Shown: piece by piece, positions 8,150-15,785 of the stretch
How the letters are laid out: each line of letters opens with the position of its first letter
How positions within the stretch are numbered: the stretch's first letter is position 1
Source of the DNA: Thiomicrospira sp.
GTDB lineage: Bacteria; Pseudomonadota; Gammaproteobacteria; Thiomicrospirales; Thiomicrospiraceae
Length of the DNA: 38,633 nt
Assembly: GCA_030826915.1 (NCBI GenBank)
Contig: JAUUDE010000058.1
Coordinates: forward strand, 1-38,633
Direction of reading: 5' to 3'
Translations under genes and position numbers: made by a program
Notes under the pieces: generated by a model
The model's input: only the letters and a program-made list of their open reading frames with translations
Database searches by the model: none
What the model was told of the DNA's origin: nothing

Positions 8150-8980
8150 ATGACCACCAACGAAGCCCTTTACCCAATTAGAGAAGTCTCCAGTTTAACG
8201 GGTGTAAACTCAATCACTCTTCGTGCATGGGAAAGACGCTACGGCTTGATTGAACCTGTCAGAACAGATGGTGGTCATCGACTTTATACCTTAGAGCACA
8301 TTGATACTATCAAAGCGGCCGTTAAAATGACTAAAGAGGGTATACCCATTAGTCAGGTAAAGGCCAGAATAAGTCAGATTAAACTCAATAAGAATGACGA
8401 AGTCATTACTGGTGACTACGATTATCAATCCCGTTTGATGGATGCTTTAGAGACTCTTGATTTAGAAAGCGTTAACCAAGAACTTGATCAAGTATTTATG
8501 AATATCGGTGATACATGGCTGTTTAAATTACTGTTTGAAGTGAATCAGTCAGTGTCGGTTAATTCAAATCCAGCGATTTTCACCTTCTGGGAATCAGAAG
8601 TACTGCCACGACTATATACTCGTTTGCGTTTCGCTCTACGTTATATGGCTTTACATGCTTGTAAAAAAATATGGGTTCAGGCTGATTATTCAAACTCTTC
8701 CCAAGTTGGACTGTTAATTGCCGTTAATGTCTTGGCAAAAAACGGTTACTACCCAATAATCAATCACAAGCTAGGCACACAAAATCAGTCTTTATTTGAA
8801 TGCATGCAACAGACACAATGCCACGCACTAGCAGTTGTAGATGAAAAGCAATTGTTTGATGAAACACGCTGGGCTTCATGGACAGATAGTCATCCAAGTC
8901 TTGAGTTTCATTACTTTACTGAGCATGCCGAGGAATTAGCTATTGCCAAAAAAATACAAGTAACGGCTTATTCTATTTAA
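8150..8980 (+). CDS. LitR/CarH-like MerR-family regulator without cobalamin-ligand motif (class II type)
   Basis: A 276-residue regulator. Residues 7-75 form a MerR winged helix: YPIREVSSLTGVNSITLRAW, ERRYGLIEPVRT, GGHRLY. The C-terminal half resembles the helical plus Rossmann parts of CarH/LitR. Where cobalamin-binding members have DxHxxG it reads ADYSNSSQVG, so the His ligand is lost. This fits the class II LitR proteins of Pseudomonas putida, which do not use B12 and work with a short LOV partner; here a short LOV gene is the immediate convergent neighbour, 26 bp away. I infer that it represses the 11-bp-repeat promoters in this window. Its own upstream region has GTATAAGTT (from 8078) but no clear phased pair. 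Confidence 0.88.
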   Translation: MTTNEALYPIREVSSLTGVNSITLRAWERRYGLIEPVRTDGGHRLYTLEHIDTIKAAVKMTKEGIPISQVKARISQIKLNKNDEVITGDYDYQSRLMDALETLDLESVNQELDQVFMNIGDTWLFKLLFEVNQSVSVNSNPAIFTFWESEVLPRLYTRLRFALRYMALHACKKIWVQADYSNSSQVGLLIAVNVLAKNGYYPIINHKLGTQNQSLFECMQQTQCHALAVVDEKQLFDETRWASWTDSHPSLEFHYFTEHAEELAIAKKIQVTAYSI

Positions 8981-9006
8981 TCGGCACTTATCTAGTGAAA
9001 AGGGCT

Positions 9007-9465
9007 TCAAGAATTTTGTTTTTTTAATTCTGTTTTTAATTTTGCAATTTCTTCATTGGCTTTGTCCAGCGCTTCTTGCAAAACTACTTCTTCAGTAACG
9101 TCTTTTTGAATGCCAATATAGTAGGTAAGTTGATCAATTTCATCAAAATAAGGCGTAACACTTAACTCATTCCAAAAGACGCTACCATCTTTGCGATAGT
9201 TTTTTAAAATTGTACGAACTGGATCTGCTCCATCAATTGCTTTACGAATGATTTTTATGGACTGCTGCTCGGTATCTTTGCCCTGCAGAAAACGACAATC
9301 TTGATAAAGAATTTCTTCAGATTTATAACCTGTTAAGCGTTCAAATGCTGGGTTAACATAAATTAAAATGGTGTCGTGGCCTTCTTTTTCAGCGACCACA
9401 ATGCCTTCTTGTGCATTTTCAACCAGTTGTAGCAAAAGGTTTGTTCTTAATTTTGGATCTTTCAT
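9007..9465 (-). CDS. Short LOV blue-light photoreceptor
   Basis: A 152-residue stand-alone LOV domain with no output domain. YVNPAFERLTGY and YQDCRFLQG give the FMN-adduct cysteine at residue 57. NYRKDGSVFWNELSVTP and YYIGIQKDVT complete the LOV core. The last 30 residues (ALDKANEEIAKLKTEL) are a charged coiled-coil helix, the usual dimerisation/J-alpha extension. It closely resembles, from memory, the short LOV proteins of P. putida. With no effector of its own it must signal through a partner, and the LitR-like regulator encoded convergently next door is the obvious candidate. Its upstream region (9466-9600) has no phased TGTATA repeats, so it may be made constitutively. Confidence 0.95.
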   Translation of the reverse strand: MKDPKLRTNLLLQLVENAQEGIVVAEKEGHDTILIYVNPAFERLTGYKSEEILYQDCRFLQGKDTEQQSIKIIRKAIDGADPVRTILKNYRKDGSVFWNELSVTPYFDEIDQLTYYIGIQKDVTEEVVLQEALDKANEEIAKLKTELKKQNS

Positions 9466-9617
9466 AACACCATAACATTCTGTAAATTTTACTCATTATC
9501 TCTTTAATTACACAAGGGTCAAGAGCTAAGAAGTAAATTTCATTAAATTGATATATTTGTATCCATAGTTTTATTTAAATGGCGCTATTGAGCAGATAAA
9601 TTCAACTTGGTTTTGAT

Positions 9618-10592
9618 TTAACGATATGCTGTTGTTTTGGAGCGTAGAGCTAAATCAGCTGGGTATGGATGAAAAAACACTTGAGTAGCCAAGTAGTCCG
9701 ATCCATAATGTTTTAAAAATTGTTCTAGTATTTTGATAACGGCTATTAAAGGCACAATATCGTTCATGAATTCAGCTACGGTTTCATGGTAATGCGCTTT
9801 TTCATCTTGAGTAATGTCGTGTTTGAAGTACCCGTATATATGATCGAGTGTATTTTTAACTTGCCCTTTTTTTGAACGGTAGGCCAGCAGTGCAAACATT
9901 TTTTGCTCATAGCCTAGTAAACTCTCGGTTAGGTTGTGCTTGCGGGTTGTTGCGACCAAGGCACCCAGTTCACGGTAAATTTCTTCATTTTTAGATAGAA
10001 AAAGATATTTGTGATCTCTATGAAAGGCTTGAAATTGGCCAAGCGTTGGGTCGCTTGCTAAAAACTCTCTCCACCGTGCTGATGTAAAAGCTTGTACCAT
10101 AAAATTTTCACGCAGCCATGCATCGTTTAAACGACCTTCTTCTTCAATGGCTAGGTGCGGCATCGCTTTTTTTAAGTCACCTGTAAACAGGCCTGCTTGC
10201 ATGGGGTCTTTTGAACCATGCCATTCACCACTTGGTTGGTACACTTTAATGCGTTCCAATCCACAGCTAGGAGAGCGCGATTTTACAACTGCACCATCCA
10301 TATTTTTATGGGTTAGTTTAGGGATGATTTTATCATTATAGGCTTGTAGACCCTCTGTGTAATCATTGTTTGATTTTGGACCAATGACCCTTACTTCTGT
10401 TCCAATGCCAACTAATCTAATGGTTTCACGGGGAGTACCCAAAACAGCCGCTTCTGGACAAAAAGGGTAAAAGTCAGCGTATTTAGCCAAGTGATGATTT
10501 ACAAAGTCATCCTGAGCGTGACCACCATTATAACGGCATTCAGTCCCTCTTAAGCAGTCCGAAACTGCAATTCTAATTCTCGGGAATTCCAT
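9618..10592 (-). CDS. DUF523 + DUF1722 (YbgA-like) two-domain protein
   Basis: About 324 residues. The N-terminal DUF523 domain (about 1-155) carries conserved cysteines in SDCLRGTECRYNGGH, FCPEAAVLGTPRE and SRSPSCGLERI, possibly a metal or cluster site. The C-terminal DUF1722/YbgA domain (about 190-310) has FQAFHRDHKYLFLS and YGYFKHDI. I use ATG 10592 because GGAGGG lies just before it; an upstream in-frame ATG at 10613 has no such site. The function is unknown. In E. coli ybgA lies directly upstream of phrB, and this fusion is often next to photolyase genes, which agrees with the light-repair setting here. It shares a divergent intergenic region with the exported peroxiredoxin. Confidence 0.9.
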   Translation of the reverse strand: MEFPRIRIAVSDCLRGTECRYNGGHAQDDFVNHHLAKYADFYPFCPEAAVLGTPRETIRLVGIGTEVRVIGPKSNNDYTEGLQAYNDKIIPKLTHKNMDGAVVKSRSPSCGLERIKVYQPSGEWHGSKDPMQAGLFTGDLKKAMPHLAIEEEGRLNDAWLRENFMVQAFTSARWREFLASDPTLGQFQAFHRDHKYLFLSKNEEIYRELGALVATTRKHNLTESLLGYEQKMFALLAYRSKKGQVKNTLDHIYGYFKHDITQDEKAHYHETVAEFMNDIVPLIAVIKILEQFLKHYGSDYLATQVFFHPYPADLALRSKTTAYR

Positions 10593-10640
10593 ATACCCTC
10601 CTTGAAACAGCATTAATTTAGAATTGTTGTATTAATTTCA

Positions 10641-10667
10641 CGTACATATTGTACAATAGTTATACAT
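10641..10667. promoter_or_regulatory. Phased operator between DUF523/DUF1722 and peroxiredoxin
   Basis: Read on the minus strand, TGTATA (plus 10661-10666) and TGTACA (plus 10650-10655) are exactly 11 bp apart, and a further GTAC follows 9 bp on. GTACA-TAT-TGTAC (10642-10654) is also an inverted repeat. The region lies between divergent genes, so it could serve both. Assignment to the LitR-like regulator is inference. Confidence 0.6.
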
Positions 10668-10724
10668 CTTAGTTCATTTGTTTATCCCTATTTTAAACAA
10701 AGTATCCCTAAAGGATCCCATATT

Positions 10725-11270
10725 ATGAAAAAATTATTTATTCCTATTTGTATTAGCTTAATGTCGATATTTGTTTTGAGTTCGCAAGCTTATGCAAAAG
10801 AGTTAAAAACTGGCGATATGGCTCCTAGCTTTGAGTTATTCAATCAGCACAAGGAAAAGATCTCATTAATTAGCCAAAGAGGGCATTGGGTGGTACTTTA
10901 TTTTTACCCAAAAAACGATACTCCAGGTTGTACAACAGAGGCATGCAGTTTTAGAGATAACATAAACAAGTTAATTGCCCAGAAGGCAATAATTTTAGGG
11001 GTGTCCGTTGATGATACTTTGAGCCATAAAGCTTTTTCTGAAAAATACAAATTACCGTTTTCACTTTTAGCTGATGTGGACGGACAAGTAGCAAAAAGTT
11101 ATGGTGCTATTTTGGACTTACAAGTCATTAAATTTGCTAAACGGCACAGCTTTATTATTGACCCAGAAGGCAGAATAGCCAAAGTCTACAGAGATGTAAA
11201 TCCACGTGAACATGTAAGAATTGTGATGTCAGATTTAAAAAAATTACAAAAGCAAAATAACACGTTCTAG
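10725..11270 (+). CDS. Exported Bcp/PrxQ-type peroxiredoxin
   Basis: A 181-residue thiol peroxidase. Residues 1-24 are a Sec signal peptide ending AYA-KEL, which is unusual for Bcp and puts the enzyme in the periplasm. The active site NDTPGCTTEACSFRD supplies the peroxidatic Cys69 and, five residues on, resolving Cys74 (CxxxxC, the BCP/PrxQ arrangement). The C-terminal half (KRHSFIIDPEGRIAKVYR) is nearly the same as that of the cytosolic paralogue at 38048. It would reduce peroxides, including lipid peroxides, made by light-excited photosensitisers. It follows a phased operator and is 63 bp upstream of ferrochelatase, so the two may be one transcript. Confidence 0.93.
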   Translation: MKKLFIPICISLMSIFVLSSQAYAKELKTGDMAPSFELFNQHKEKISLISQRGHWVVLYFYPKNDTPGCTTEACSFRDNINKLIAQKAIILGVSVDDTLSHKAFSEKYKLPFSLLADVDGQVAKSYGAILDLQVIKFAKRHSFIIDPEGRIAKVYRDVNPREHVRIVMSDLKKLQKQNNTF

Positions 11271-11333
11271 AGTTTTGTAATTTTTAGAAAAATTATCAAA
11301 TAAAACAAAAAGATAAAGAGGGTCGGAATCAAT

Positions 11334-12437
11334 ATGCACTATCAATCTTATACTCAATATCAACATGGTGATGCTTCAAAAATTGGCGTATTAGTCACCA
11401 ATTTAGGTACGCCAGATGCTCCCACAAAAGAAGCACTAAGGCCCTATCTTAAAGAGTTTTTATCCGACCCTCGTGTTGTGGAACCCCCACCGGCAAGATG
11501 GTTGTGGCGTTTGATTTTAAATGGGATTATCTTAAACACAAGGCCCGCTAAGTCTGCAGAAGCTTATAAAACGGTATGGGATTCAGAAGGCCCAGGTGCG
11601 CCTTTGCTCAATATTTCACAAAGACAAGTGGATGCAATTGCAGAGCATGTTAAACCTCAACTAAACACCGAAGTGGAATTTGAACTTGGTATGCGATATG
11701 GCAATCCCTCCATTGCATCAGCGCTTCAAAAATTGCAGGCAAAAGGCTGTCAAAAAATATTAGTCTTACCGCTTTATCCTCAATATGCTGGGGCGACAAC
11801 GGCTTCTACTTTTGATGCAGTAAATGCCGAATTGCTCAATTGGCGCTGGGTTCCCGAAATGCGCACCATTAATCAATATTATCGTCATCCTGGTTATATT
11901 GATGCCTTGGCAAATTCTATTACAGAATATCAAGCAAAACACGGCAAGCCAGATTTACTCGTTATGTCTTATCATGGGATTCCACAACGTTATTGGGATA
12001 ACGGCGATTCTTACCCATGTAATTGTCATTTAACTTCACGTTTGGTGGCAGAAAAACTGGGTTTAAATAAAGACCAATATAAGGTCACTTTTCAATCGCG
12101 TTTTGGTAAAGAGCCTTGGGTGCAGCCCTATACAGATGAAACCATGATGGCTTTGCCTAAACAGGGCGTTAAAAATATTCAGGTCATTTGTCCAGGGTTT
12201 TCAGCTGATTGCCTAGAAACCATTGAGGAAATCGGTGAAGAAAACCGTGAATATTTTGAAGAAGCCGGTGGCGAACATTTTGGCTATATTAAATGCCTAA
12301 ATGACCGATCTGATCATACCCAAGCACTGGGCGATTTAGTCTTGCAGCACTTGCAGGGTTGGGATGTGATTGTAGATAAAGAAGACTTGGCTAAAGTCAA
12401 AGCCAATGCAAAAGCAATGGGCGCACATAACGCTTAG
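11334..12437 (+). CDS. hemH: Ferrochelatase
   Basis: A 367-residue protoporphyrin ferrochelatase inserting Fe2+ into protoporphyrin IX, the last step of heme synthesis. Seen: GVLVTNLGTPDAPT at the start, the conserved LKEFLSDPRVVE, GMRYGNPSI, LPLYPQYAGATTAST, the catalytic histidine in MSYHGIPQRYWDNGD, and CPGFSADCLETIEEIGEENR. It lies in a photoprotection gene set behind an exported peroxiredoxin. Protoporphyrin IX is a strong singlet-oxygen generator, so inducing hemH in light would drain the sensitiser; this logic is inference. The end overlaps no neighbour when the next gene is started at 12448. Confidence 0.97.
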   Translation: MHYQSYTQYQHGDASKIGVLVTNLGTPDAPTKEALRPYLKEFLSDPRVVEPPPARWLWRLILNGIILNTRPAKSAEAYKTVWDSEGPGAPLLNISQRQVDAIAEHVKPQLNTEVEFELGMRYGNPSIASALQKLQAKGCQKILVLPLYPQYAGATTASTFDAVNAELLNWRWVPEMRTINQYYRHPGYIDALANSITEYQAKHGKPDLLVMSYHGIPQRYWDNGDSYPCNCHLTSRLVAEKLGLNKDQYKVTFQSRFGKEPWVQPYTDETMMALPKQGVKNIQVICPGFSADCLETIEEIGEENREYFEEAGGEHFGYIKCLNDRSDHTQALGDLVLQHLQGWDVIVDKEDLAKVKANAKAMGAHNA

Positions 12438-12447
12438 TGAGAATGTG

Positions 12448-12690
12448 ATGCATGAAAAACCAGGATTGGTTAATAAATTTAACCCTAAAAAGCTTTTGAA
12501 TTCAAAGTGGACGGCTGTTCACCCACATAATAAAGAGCGTCACTTTATTGTGGTGAAACTGATTGTTAATGAAGAGCGTGATGATTGCATTGAAGGCTGT
12601 TTTCTGCAGTCGGTAATGCATAAAAGAGATTATGAGGTTAGCTGTCAGGCTCTTAAAGACGGTGAAATTTGGCAACAAGGTTGGAAATAA
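12448..12690 (+). CDS. TIGR02450 family Trp-rich protein
   Basis: About 80 residues. The stretch NPKKLLNSKWTAVHPHNKE and the C-terminal LKDGEIWQQGWK are the hallmark ends of the TIGR02450 Trp-rich family; three Trp residues are present. The function is unknown. I take ATG 12448 (MHEKPGLVNKF), ten bases after the hemH stop, over an in-frame start at 12406 that would overlap hemH. It is very likely cotranscribed with hemH and followed, 77 bp on, by the lipocalin gene. Members of this family are often seen near photolyase genes, so it belongs with the light-stress set. Confidence 0.85.
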   Translation: MHEKPGLVNKFNPKKLLNSKWTAVHPHNKERHFIVVKLIVNEERDDCIEGCFLQSVMHKRDYEVSCQALKDGEIWQQGWK

Positions 12691-12767
12691 TTAACCGCTT
12701 TAACTTAATTTGAAACCTATGCTGCATCTTTTTAAAGTTATCTATAAATCAACAAGTGAGTAACTTA

Positions 12768-13343
12768 ATGAAAACAAATGATTTAAATAAAAATAGAAAA
12801 ACTTATGGTAATTTATTGGTTTTACTAAGTTTTTTGTTTGTTTTTATTGGATTTTTTGCTCTATTGGGTGGGTGTACACAAGTGCCGAAGAATGTTCACC
12901 CAGTAAAAAATTTTGAGCCAAATCGCTATTTAGGAACTTGGTATGAAATCGCCAGATTGGATCATAGTTTTGAAAGAGGTCTAGAGGATGTATCTGCGGT
13001 ATATAGCAAGCGTTCAGATGGTGGAATAAGGGTTATAAATTCTGGAATAGATCGTAAAACTAAAGAGGTTAAGCGCGTAGAAGGAAAGGCGTATTTTTTA
13101 GGCTCAGAAAACATTGCCAGTTTAAAAGTTTCTTTTTTTGGACCCTTTTATGGGGGGTATCACGTTGCAAAGCTCGATTCAGACTACCAAATGGCCTTAG
13201 TTGTTGGTCCAACTACTGATTACGCTTGGATTCTAGCTCGAAGCAAACAACCATCCCTTTTTGCTTGTAATGAATACTATAAAGCAGCAGCAAAACTCGG
13301 CATTAAACGTAGAGATTGGATTGAAGGGTATTCATGCAAATAA
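12768..13343 (+). CDS. blc: Outer-membrane lipoprotein lipocalin
   Basis: About 191 residues. A long hydrophobic N-terminus ends with LLGGC, a lipobox, so the protein is a lipoprotein. The mature part has the lipocalin motif FEPNRYLGTWYEIARLDHSFERGL, with the GxWYE signature of Blc, and later YAWILARSK and the C-terminal GYSCK cysteine that usually pairs with an earlier one. Blc-type lipocalins bind fatty acids or lysophospholipids, and relatives bind porphyrins. I prefer ATG 12768 (GTGAG lies about eight bases upstream) over GTG 12756. It follows hemH/TIGR02450 and overlaps the next gene by 10 bp. Lipid repair after photo-oxidation or porphyrin scavenging both fit the setting. Confidence 0.92.
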   Translation: MKTNDLNKNRKTYGNLLVLLSFLFVFIGFFALLGGCTQVPKNVHPVKNFEPNRYLGTWYEIARLDHSFERGLEDVSAVYSKRSDGGIRVINSGIDRKTKEVKRVEGKAYFLGSENIASLKVSFFGPFYGGYHVAKLDSDYQMALVVGPTTDYAWILARSKQPSLFACNEYYKAAAKLGIKRRDWIEGYSCK

Positions 13344-13864
13344 ATTCAGATAATTTAAAGCGCATACTAGCAGATTCTGTTAATGATTTTACTCGTGAAG
13401 AGGTATTGTTTTTAACGAGCAAAGAATTGTTGGCCAAAAGAATGCGTTATGTTCTTGCATCATTAGAAGGTTATCGAACACCGTCTATGCTTGCTGAGGT
13501 TTTATTACAATCGAGTGATTCCCAGCTTCACCTTTGGCAGAAAGTTGAGAGTTCTTTTGTTTTTTCAAAAAAGATTTCAGATGAATATGCAAAACAGACA
13601 AGTTTTTTTTTAAATCAATTAGCTTCTCAAGGTTGGACTGAATTTAGAACAGAAAAAGCCCGTTCTGAAGGGGGTAAGTTCGCCCGCTCAATGGATCCTG
13701 ATGTTCTTGTTGAAAAGGGACAAGAGCTTCAATTCTCAGAAAACCCTTATGGCAAAGGCAACTATAATGCTAATGCTATTGATGAGTACCACCGAGAATT
13801 TGAAGAAGCTTGGCAAGATGGTTTTCACCATTATTTGTGTTTAATTCGTGAAGAGTCCTGGTAA
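13334..13864 (+). CDS. Conserved-looking protein of unknown function
   Basis: A 176-residue soluble protein that I do not recognise. It has no signal peptide or membrane segment. It is rich in charged residues, with a helical N-terminal half (REEVLFLTSKELLAKRMRYVL) and a C-terminal half containing SEGGKFARSMDPD, ENPYGKGNYN and AWQDGFHHYLCLIREESW. Its ATG lies inside the end of the lipocalin gene (10-bp overlap), so translation is coupled and it belongs to the hemH/lipocalin transcript. After its stop begins a regulated promoter region. No reaction is proposed. Confidence 0.75.
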   Translation: MQINSDNLKRILADSVNDFTREEVLFLTSKELLAKRMRYVLASLEGYRTPSMLAEVLLQSSDSQLHLWQKVESSFVFSKKISDEYAKQTSFFLNQLASQGWTEFRTEKARSEGGKFARSMDPDVLVEKGQELQFSENPYGKGNYNANAIDEYHREFEEAWQDGFHHYLCLIREESW

Positions 13865-13907
13865 TACCAATTCATTTGTATAATTGTTAGGTTAATAAAA
13901 ATATATA

Positions 13908-13936
13908 TTTACAAAACTTATACAAAGTGTACAATT
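13908..13936. promoter_or_regulatory. Phased operator upstream of hydrolase-pdxH-cupin
   Basis: On the minus strand TGTATA (plus 13919-13924) and TGTAAA (plus 13908-13913) are 11 bp apart, and TGTACA (13928-13933) lies 9 bp away on the other side. TACAAT at 13930-13935 could be the -10 box for the plus-strand genes. A further TGTATA is at 13877. LitR control is inferred from the match to the other sites. Confidence 0.55.
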
Positions 13937-13971
13937 AACCCGTAATCTAAATTTTTAGGTTCGGTACTTCT

Positions 13972-14073
13972 AACTACTTAGTGAAAAAAGGGTTGCACTT
14001 TACAACTGTTATCTGGTCATTACCTTACACTTAATGGCACGCCAAGTAGTTCCTTTCTTATGGCGCCTTTTTT
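13972..14073 (+). promoter_or_regulatory. Possible structured 5' leader RNA before the hydrolase operon
   Basis: AACTACTT (13972-13979) and AAGTAGTT (14044-14051) can pair and close an approximately 80-nt domain. Inside are smaller hairpins: GTTG-cacttta-CAAC and GGTCATTACC. Just after, TGGCACGCCA and GGCGCC are followed by six T (14068-14073), which could act as an attenuator. If transcription starts near 13942 the leader is about 147 nt. The structure is seen by eye only; no known riboswitch class is recognised. Confidence 0.3.
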
Positions 14074-14088
14074 GGCTTTGGAGTTGTT

Positions 14089-15048
14089 GTGTTTTTATTT
14101 CAAACAATGCTTCTTGCGGGATTTTTTCTCTTTGGCTTAAATTCACAAGCCGCCTATCAAACACCAGTCATATCAATAGACTCTAGCGTTTCTGGTAATG
14201 AAGCGATTCCGTTTTTATATCATGCGCAAGGTGATACGGATTCACCAAAAGTGATATTACTAGGTGGAGGGCCTGGATTTTCTAGTTGGAACTTAGAACC
14301 AATACAACAACAGATTGCAAAAATGGGATATCGAGTGCTTTTAACGGATATGTTGGGCATCGGTGAAAATCATCAAATTCAACCGCAGAATATTTTGCAT
14401 AGCTGGGTAGAGCAGATAAATCAAATTTTGAGTAATGAGTTAAAAAAGGATGAATCGGCTATTTTAGTTGGACATTCATGGGGTGCTCTTATGGCGATGC
14501 TTTATGCTAAAGCCCATAATGACAAGGTTTCAAAGTTAATTTTGTTAAATCCAGTCGATCCCCATAAGGCCTCAATGCAACAATTAACAGAACAGATTAA
14601 CCAGCGAAATAATCAGTTTGTTGAGCAAGATTGGAATAGTGAAGAAAACTGGAATAATGAAGTAGACAACATAAATCAAGACATTGAGCACCTAACATTA
14701 AGACAAATACAACAGGTATTGCCCACCTATTTTATGGATTATGATCTGGGTACACAGTACGCTAAGCAATTTACAGTTAGAGATTTTGATATTGAACTAA
14801 ATATAAAGGCTTGGAAAGAGTATGACCATAAACCGCTTGAGTATCATGAAATTAATGGATTTTCTCAGCCAATCAGTTTTATTGATTGTCATCAAGACTA
14901 TTTGATGCCATATAACCTAAATGCCATGCAAAAAAAAATGACATTTTCTAATGTTACTTTGATTGATCAGTGCGGTCATTTTCCATGGATTGAGCAGCCA
15001 AAAGACTTTTATCATGCTTTGGAAAAAGATTTAAGAAGTAATTTTTAA
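14089..15048 (+). CDS. Exported alpha/beta hydrolase (prolyl-iminopeptidase-like)
   Basis: A 319-residue alpha/beta hydrolase with an N-terminal signal peptide (MFLFQTMLLAGFF to about residue 22, SQA-AYQ). LLGGGPGFSSWNL gives the oxyanion-hole region, GHSWGALMAM the nucleophile serine, and CGHFPWIEQP the catalytic histidine. The layout resembles prolyl aminopeptidase-type hydrolases, but the substrate is not predictable. The start is GTG 14089 with GGAG five bases before it. It opens a unit with pdxH and the cupin gene behind a phased operator. Confidence 0.9.
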   Translation: MFLFQTMLLAGFFLFGLNSQAAYQTPVISIDSSVSGNEAIPFLYHAQGDTDSPKVILLGGGPGFSSWNLEPIQQQIAKMGYRVLLTDMLGIGENHQIQPQNILHSWVEQINQILSNELKKDESAILVGHSWGALMAMLYAKAHNDKVSKLILLNPVDPHKASMQQLTEQINQRNNQFVEQDWNSEENWNNEVDNINQDIEHLTLRQIQQVLPTYFMDYDLGTQYAKQFTVRDFDIELNIKAWKEYDHKPLEYHEINGFSQPISFIDCHQDYLMPYNLNAMQKKMTFSNVTLIDQCGHFPWIEQPKDFYHALEKDLRSNF

Positions 15049-15080
15049 GCACTCAATATATCACTTGTGAGGAACTGTAA

Positions 15081-15755
15081 ATGATTTCAGAAACAGATGC
15101 ATTGAATGACCAATTAAAAAAGCAACTTTATGATGCTCGTAAATCCTACAAAAAAGGGTATTTAAGTGAAGATAATATTGCTGAAAATCCTTTTTCTCAA
15201 TTTAAGCAATGGTATGAAGAAGCTGAAAAAAGCCAGTTAGAAGAGCCTAATGCTATGGTAATCGCAACTGTAGATAAACAGGGTAGGCCGAATACACGAA
15301 CGGTATTGTTAAAGTCTTTTGATGAAAAAGGGTTTGTGTTTTTCACTAACTATACCAGTCAAAAAGCCAAAGAGATTGAGAAAAATCCTAACGTAAGTAT
15401 ACAGTTTTTATGGCTGGGGCTTGAACGTCAAGTAAAAATAAGAGGCAAGGCCAAAAAAATTCCTTTGAAGGATTCAATGCGCTATTTTTTCATGAGGCCT
15501 AAAGGCAGTCAGATTGGGGCTTGGGTAAGTCATCAAAGTCGTGTTATATCTTCTAAAGCTCTTCTGGTTAATGAATATCGAAAAATCAAAGACAAATTTT
15601 CTAACGGCGATGTGCCTTATCCAGAATTTTGGGGTGGTTATTGTGTTGAGGCCGATTATTTTGAGTTTTGGCAAGGAGGAGAGGATCGCCTCCATGATCG
15701 ATTGGTTTTTGAGTTAGACCAAAATAGTTGGAACATGAAACGTTTATCACCTTAA
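15081..15755 (+). CDS. pdxH: Pyridoxamine/pyridoxine 5'-phosphate oxidase
   Basis: A 224-residue FMN enzyme making pyridoxal 5'-phosphate. Seen: RKSYKKGYLSEDNIAENP at the start, AMVIATVDKQGRPNTRTVLLK (FMN contacts), FFTNYTSQKAKEIEKNPN, the strongly conserved RPKGSQIGAWVSHQSRVI, and the C-terminal FWQGGEDRLHDR. The length matches the family (about 215-225). It lies 32 bp behind the exported hydrolase with GAGGAA before the ATG, and 30 bp before the cupin gene. Vitamin B6 compounds quench singlet oxygen in other organisms, which could explain a place among light-stress genes (inference). Confidence 0.96.
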   Translation: MISETDALNDQLKKQLYDARKSYKKGYLSEDNIAENPFSQFKQWYEEAEKSQLEEPNAMVIATVDKQGRPNTRTVLLKSFDEKGFVFFTNYTSQKAKEIEKNPNVSIQFLWLGLERQVKIRGKAKKIPLKDSMRYFFMRPKGSQIGAWVSHQSRVISSKALLVNEYRKIKDKFSNGDVPYPEFWGGYCVEADYFEFWQGGEDRLHDRLVFELDQNSWNMKRLSP

Positions 15756-15785
15756 AACATTTGTAAGCGGCAAAAAGGAGGCAAA

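Noticed and set aside
8150-8980. B12-dependent CarH photoreceptor
   Set aside because: The DxHxxG cobalamin-ligand motif is replaced by ADYSNSSQVG.
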